The position numbers and the translations under genes were made by a program. Source: Acidimicrobiaceae bacterium (GTDB lineage: Bacteria > Actinomycetota > Acidimicrobiia > Acidimicrobiales > Ilumatobacteraceae). From it: 34,830 nucleotides of DNA. The DNA lies in assembly GCA_012269985.1 (NCBI GenBank), contig JAAXJF010000071.1:1-34830 (forward strand), read 5' to 3'. The notes under the pieces were generated by a model. It made no database searches and had not been told where the DNA came from. It saw only the letters and a program-made list of their open reading frames with translations. Of this stretch, positions 31,301 through 34,830 are shown piece by piece; the stretch's first letter is position 1; each line of letters begins with the position of its first letter.

Positions 31301-32317
31301 GTGACGAATGACATCACAGCGGCGATTGAAACCGCTTTGCGACGGGTGAGTGATGCCGCATCGCTTGATGAGATTGATGCCGTATCCGGTGAGACGCTTG
31401 GCAAGAAGGGCGTGCTGGGCGGCTTGAAGGCCTCGCTGGCAAACATTGACGATATTGAAGAACGTAAAGCGGTTGGCCGCTCGTTAAACGAGGGTTTCGC
31501 ATCGGTGAGTGCTGCCATTGATGAACGCCGCCAAGAACTCATTGCCGTCGAACGAGCGTCGCAGGTGGCAGGGGAGCGACTCGACCTCACCGAGGCGATG
31601 GATACTGCATCCCGAGGTCATCTGCATCTCGTCACACAGGCCTGGCAAGAACTCGAAGATGTTTTTGTCGGTCTCGGCTTCACCGTTGCCGAGGGCCCAG
31701 AAGTGGAGACCGACTGGCACAACTTTGAGGCTCTCAACATGAGCGAGGGCCACCCGGCGCGCGGCGAGTTCGACACCTTGTTCATCGGCCATGACGAGCA
31801 CGAAGATGCCGGCGATTCTGGGTTGCTGCTTCGAACTCACACGTCTCCAGTCCAGATACGCACGATGCTTACATCTGAACCACCGATCTACATCGTTGCT
31901 CCCGGGCGGGTGTTTCGGCGTGATACCCCTGACGCAACGCACATGCCGGTGTTTCACCAGATCGAGGGGCTTGTCGTCGATCGTGACATTTCGATGGCCG
32001 ACTTGGCCGGCACGATTGAGGCATTCACCCAAGCATTTTTCGGCGAGGGCTTTACCTCTCGCCTTCGGCCGTCATACTTCCCGTTCACTGAGCCTTCGGC
32101 TGAGTTTGATATTCGTCGCCCAGATGGTTCCTGGCTTGAACTCGGGGGTTGTGGAATGGTTCATCCCGAGGTACTTCGCGCTGGTGGGGTTGACCCTGAA
32201 GAGTGGAGTGGCTTCGCGTTCGGTTTTGGTATCGACCGCATGGCAGTAATGCGGCATGGCATTACCGACATCCGAGACATGTACGTCAACGACATCCGGT
32301 TCATCGAGCAGTTCTGA
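31301..32317 (+). CDS. pheS: Phenylalanyl-tRNA synthetase, alpha subunit
   Basis: The 338-residue catalytic subunit of the class II alpha2-beta2 enzyme charges tRNA-Phe. An N-terminal coiled-coil region (about 1-90) is followed by the catalytic domain: GFTVAEGPEVETDWHNFEALN, LLRTHTSPVQIRTM, motif 2 GRVFRRDTPDATHMPVFHQIEGL, RPSYFPFTEPSAEFDI (phenylalanine pocket) and motif 3 GFGFGIDRMAVMRHGI. The start is GTG with GAGAGGAC 6 bases upstream. It is followed by pheT after 9 bases. Confidence 0.97.
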   Translation: MTNDITAAIETALRRVSDAASLDEIDAVSGETLGKKGVLGGLKASLANIDDIEERKAVGRSLNEGFASVSAAIDERRQELIAVERASQVAGERLDLTEAMDTASRGHLHLVTQAWQELEDVFVGLGFTVAEGPEVETDWHNFEALNMSEGHPARGEFDTLFIGHDEHEDAGDSGLLLRTHTSPVQIRTMLTSEPPIYIVAPGRVFRRDTPDATHMPVFHQIEGLVVDRDISMADLAGTIEAFTQAFFGEGFTSRLRPSYFPFTEPSAEFDIRRPDGSWLELGGCGMVHPEVLRAGGVDPEEWSGFAFGFGIDRMAVMRHGITDIRDMYVNDIRFIEQF

Positions 32318-32326
32318 GGGGTTGAG

Positions 32327-34687
32327 ATGAAGGTACTTCTTTCGTGGCTCAATGAATTTGGGCCGTTTGCTGACCCGACCGATAACGATGCCGTTGAGGC
32401 GGTCGCCGCAGACCTCACTGCGCTCGGTCTCGCTGTTGAGGAGACGATTGCTATTGGCTCCCCGGTTGAGGGAGTTGTCTCGGCTCGGGTGTTGCGGGTG
32501 GAACAGCACCCAGATGCGGCGAAGGTTCGTCGTGTGTGGGTTGACGCTGGTGATGGTGACGAGCGCCACGTGTGGTGTGGTGCATCGAATATGTCCGCTG
32601 GTGATGTTGTACCGCTCGCAACGCTAGGGACGACGATGCCGAACGGAATGACGATCGAACGTCGAGGCATCCTCGGTATCGATTCAGAAGGAATGCTCTG
32701 TTCGGCCGTCGAGCTAGGAGTCGGCGAAGATCACTCTGGGATCCTGCTGTTAGACAGTGATGCTCAACTGGGCGTCTCGTATGCGCAGGTCTTGGGAATT
32801 GAAGTAGACGTCGTCTTTGATCTTGATCTCACTCGCAACCGTCCTGACTGCTGGTCGATCGAGGGGGTAGCTCGAGACCTTGCGGCGTGGCGCTCACAGT
32901 CTCTGTCCGAGGTTGGTGAGGGTTCAGCGGTGAGCGGTGAAACTCGAACGGTTCCAGTTTCGATTGCTGATCCTGCGTGTGGTCGGTTTACCGCAACGGT
33001 GATTTCAGGGGTTCGCGTGGGTCCATCGCCCGAGTGGATGGCACGTCGGCTCGAAGCGCTCGGTATGCGGGCGATCAACAATGTTGTCGACGTGAGCAAC
33101 TACGTCATGCTTGAGTTGGGGCAACCTAACCATGCGTACGATCTCTCCACTATCGGAGGAGGGTTCTCGGTGCGCATGGCGCGCGACGGAGAGACACTGA
33201 CGACGCTCGATGACGTTGAACGCTCATGCACTGTCGACGACCTTCTTATCTGTGATGGAAATGATGTGCCGGTGGGTCTCGGTGGTGTCATGGGTGGAGC
33301 CGACAGTGAGATTTCCGACTCGACGACCGAAGTGGTTCTCGAGATTGCGTGGTTTGCGCCGCTCGGAATTATGAAGACAGCTTCTCGCCACGGATTGAGG
33401 TCAGAGGCCTCGGCTCGTTATGAGCGTGGCGTTGACCCGACGCTCGCTGACCGCGCGGTGCAGCGTTTTGCGGAACTTCTTTCTCTCACGTGTCCTGATC
33501 TTGTTGCTCATGCCGGTGGAGCTGACGAACGGTCATCGGGCATGCCTGAACTTGTCCGTTCGGCCGGCGTTCGTATTTCTGAGGTCAATCGAATTCTCGG
33601 CACCGACCTGGTTGCAGCAGATTTGCCCGGGCTCCTCGACCCGATCGGGTTCACGGTTACGGCAAACGGTGATGACGTAGCGGTCGCCTTGCCGTCGTGG
33701 CGTCCAGACTCCACCTCTGAAATCGATGTCATCGAAGAAATTGCTCGACATCATGGCTACGGGCGTCTCGGTCGGTCGGTGCCGAAGCCAACCGGGCACG
33801 GTCACTTGGCGCAAGCACAAATTCGTCGCCGCCTGCTCCGTGACGTGTTGGTCGGATTAGGTATTTCTGAAGCCATGCCGAACCCGATTGTCGCTCCTGA
33901 CACGATGGCCCGGGCGGGCATCGAGGGTGACACACTGAGAATTCTCAATCCGCTTGTGGCAGATGAGAGTGCACTGCGCTTGTCGCTGCGTCCAGGCTTA
34001 CTCACCTCACTTGCTCATAATGAGCATCACCGTCGAACTGGAGTTTCCCTGTTTGAGATCGGCAAGGTGTACCCGCCCTCGGGTGACGGTTTGCCTGATG
34101 AGCACGAAGTCTTGTGCGTGGTGCTCGCAGGTCAGGATGCACATGCGGCTGTTACGGTCTGGCGTCAGATTTCGCAGGCGCTTGGTGTCGGGGCAATGAT
34201 CGATCAGTCCACCGTCCCCGGCGGGATGCATGGCACGCGTTCGGCGGTGCTTCGTGCTGGCAGAGATGTCATTGGGGCGATCGGTGAGATCGCTCCCGAT
34301 GTGCTGGAAAGCTTTGAGGTCAGCGAGCGTGTGGCGGTGATTGAGGTGCGTATTGATGGGATGCTTTCGGGCAAAGGCGGGTCGCGTGCCTACCGGCCGA
34401 TCAGTCGGATGCCATCAAGCGACCTCGACCTTGCGTTCGTGCTCAGTGACGATGTTCCTGCTGATCGGCTTGAGCGGGCACTTCGGCAGGGGGCTTCGTC
34501 ACTCTTGGTCGACCTCAACCTCTTTGACACCTACCGCGGCCCCGGAGTGCCCGAGGAGAACCGCTCGCTCGCCTGGCGGCTTCGACTGCAAGCTGGCGAC
34601 CGAAATCTCACCGAAGCTGACATTGCCGATGTGAAGGCGGCCTGTGAGGCGGCTGCGAAAAAACTTGGCGCAGAATTACGCAGTTAG
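32327..34687 (+). CDS. pheT: Phenylalanyl-tRNA synthetase, beta subunit
   Basis: The 786-residue subunit is complete. It has the N-terminal segment MKVLLSWLNEFGPF, a tRNA-binding OB domain (about 45-155; VEQHPDAAKVRRVWVDAGDG, VWCGASNM), the B3/B4 editing domain (about 215-370; GMRAINNVVDVSNYVMLELGQPNHAYD, HGLRSEASARYERGVDP), the B5 domain (about 405-475), a catalytic-like core and the C-terminal anticodon-binding ferredoxin-fold domain (about 690-786; RPISRMPSSDLDLAFVLSDD, LFDTYRGPGVPEENRS). ATG at 32327 has GAGGGG 6 bases upstream. Confidence 0.97.
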   Translation: MKVLLSWLNEFGPFADPTDNDAVEAVAADLTALGLAVEETIAIGSPVEGVVSARVLRVEQHPDAAKVRRVWVDAGDGDERHVWCGASNMSAGDVVPLATLGTTMPNGMTIERRGILGIDSEGMLCSAVELGVGEDHSGILLLDSDAQLGVSYAQVLGIEVDVVFDLDLTRNRPDCWSIEGVARDLAAWRSQSLSEVGEGSAVSGETRTVPVSIADPACGRFTATVISGVRVGPSPEWMARRLEALGMRAINNVVDVSNYVMLELGQPNHAYDLSTIGGGFSVRMARDGETLTTLDDVERSCTVDDLLICDGNDVPVGLGGVMGGADSEISDSTTEVVLEIAWFAPLGIMKTASRHGLRSEASARYERGVDPTLADRAVQRFAELLSLTCPDLVAHAGGADERSSGMPELVRSAGVRISEVNRILGTDLVAADLPGLLDPIGFTVTANGDDVAVALPSWRPDSTSEIDVIEEIARHHGYGRLGRSVPKPTGHGHLAQAQIRRRLLRDVLVGLGISEAMPNPIVAPDTMARAGIEGDTLRILNPLVADESALRLSLRPGLLTSLAHNEHHRRTGVSLFEIGKVYPPSGDGLPDEHEVLCVVLAGQDAHAAVTVWRQISQALGVGAMIDQSTVPGGMHGTRSAVLRAGRDVIGAIGEIAPDVLESFEVSERVAVIEVRIDGMLSGKGGSRAYRPISRMPSSDLDLAFVLSDDVPADRLERALRQGASSLLVDLNLFDTYRGPGVPEENRSLAWRLRLQAGDRNLTEADIADVKAACEAAAKKLGAELRS

Positions 34688-34714
34688 GTCGCGTCGTGAG
34701 CGCCGTGGTGATCG

Positions 34715-34830
34715 TTAATTCAGGCGGACATCACTCGGAGCGTTTGCAAGCCACTTGATCGGTGGTGGTTGACGATCGAGGACCCGACGCCAGAGGTCTG
34801 TGGGTTGATTCCCAAAGACATCATTGGTTT
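34715..34830 (-). CDS. 3' end of an unidentified minus-strand gene (start outside window)
   Basis: On the minus strand a frame is open from the window edge to a TAA at 34717-34715. Its last residues read DLWRRVLDRQPPPIKWLANAP and then SDVRLN. Codon choice resembles the neighbouring genes and the composition looks protein-like; the other two minus frames look less so. I do not recognise the family. It would be convergent with pheT, leaving 27 bases between the stop codons. Confidence 0.4.
   Translation of the reverse strand, partial: TNDVFGNQPTDLWRRVLDRQPPPIKWLANAPSDVRLN

Overview
The window is a gene-dense stretch of bacterial chromosome of moderate GC content. It most likely comes from an actinobacterium, probably class Acidimicrobiia or a close relative. 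Reasons: an actinobacterial integration host factor (mIHF) sits directly before gmk-rpoZ-coaBC-metK-priA; PriA has lost its Walker A motif; CoaBC carries the PAMHTEMW variant; HisG is the long form; a DUF1844 gene stands divergently before infC; and many genes look leaderless. The class-level assignment is inference from gene order and family features. I see no tRNA, rRNA, CRISPR array, prophage or insertion sequence. No gene-free stretch exceeds 300 bases.

Layout. (1) 2-694: 3' part of a LivM-type permease gene, convergent with galE (715-1689, minus). (2) 1803-4610: a secreted 935-residue wall protein combining a permuted SpoIID domain, four peptidoglycan-binding repeats and an SGNH-hydrolase domain. 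(3) Minus strand, 9943 down to 4802: beta-carbonic anhydrase, an FMN riboswitch, ribD-ribE-ribBA-ribH, then a MaoC-like double-hotdog gene with its own promoter. (4) 9968-18086: pyrimidine operon pyrR-pyrB-pyrC-carA-carB-pyrD with a PyrR-binding hairpin in its short leader; every gene junction overlaps by 1-4 bases. (5) 18120-23588: mihF, gmk, rpoZ, coaBC, metK, priA. (6) 23585-27149: a minus-strand RsmC-like methyltransferase, then def-fmt-rsmB-mog. (7) 27179-28573: hisG, a degenerate cold-shock-domain protein, and an alkyltransferase-like (Atl) protein. (8) 28591-30328: DUF1844 gene (minus), divergent from infC-rpmI-rplT, which has a long structured leader. (9) 30352-34687: a SpoU-family RNA methyltransferase and pheS-pheT. 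(10) 34715-34830: probable 3' end of another minus-strand gene.

Functionally this is core housekeeping: flavin synthesis under FMN control, UMP precursor synthesis under PyrR control, nucleotide, coenzyme A and SAM supply, formyl-Met processing, translation initiation and ribosome assembly, and Phe-tRNA charging. The divergent carbonic anhydrase could supply bicarbonate to carbamoyl-phosphate synthase (inference).

Most notable observations. First, a recurring promoter layout: a TANNNT -10 box followed by 6-7 bases and then the start codon. It appears before galE, the SpoIID gene, the MaoC gene, mihF, rpoZ, def, hisG, the DUF1844 gene and a possible Phe leader peptide, and implies widespread leaderless mRNA. 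It also corrects several start sites. Second, dihydroorotase has lost one histidine of the metal-binding HxH motif (HTP). Third, a class 1B-like PyrD has no PyrK neighbour. Fourth, infC appears to start at AUA. Fifth, a possible phenylalanine attenuator precedes pheST.
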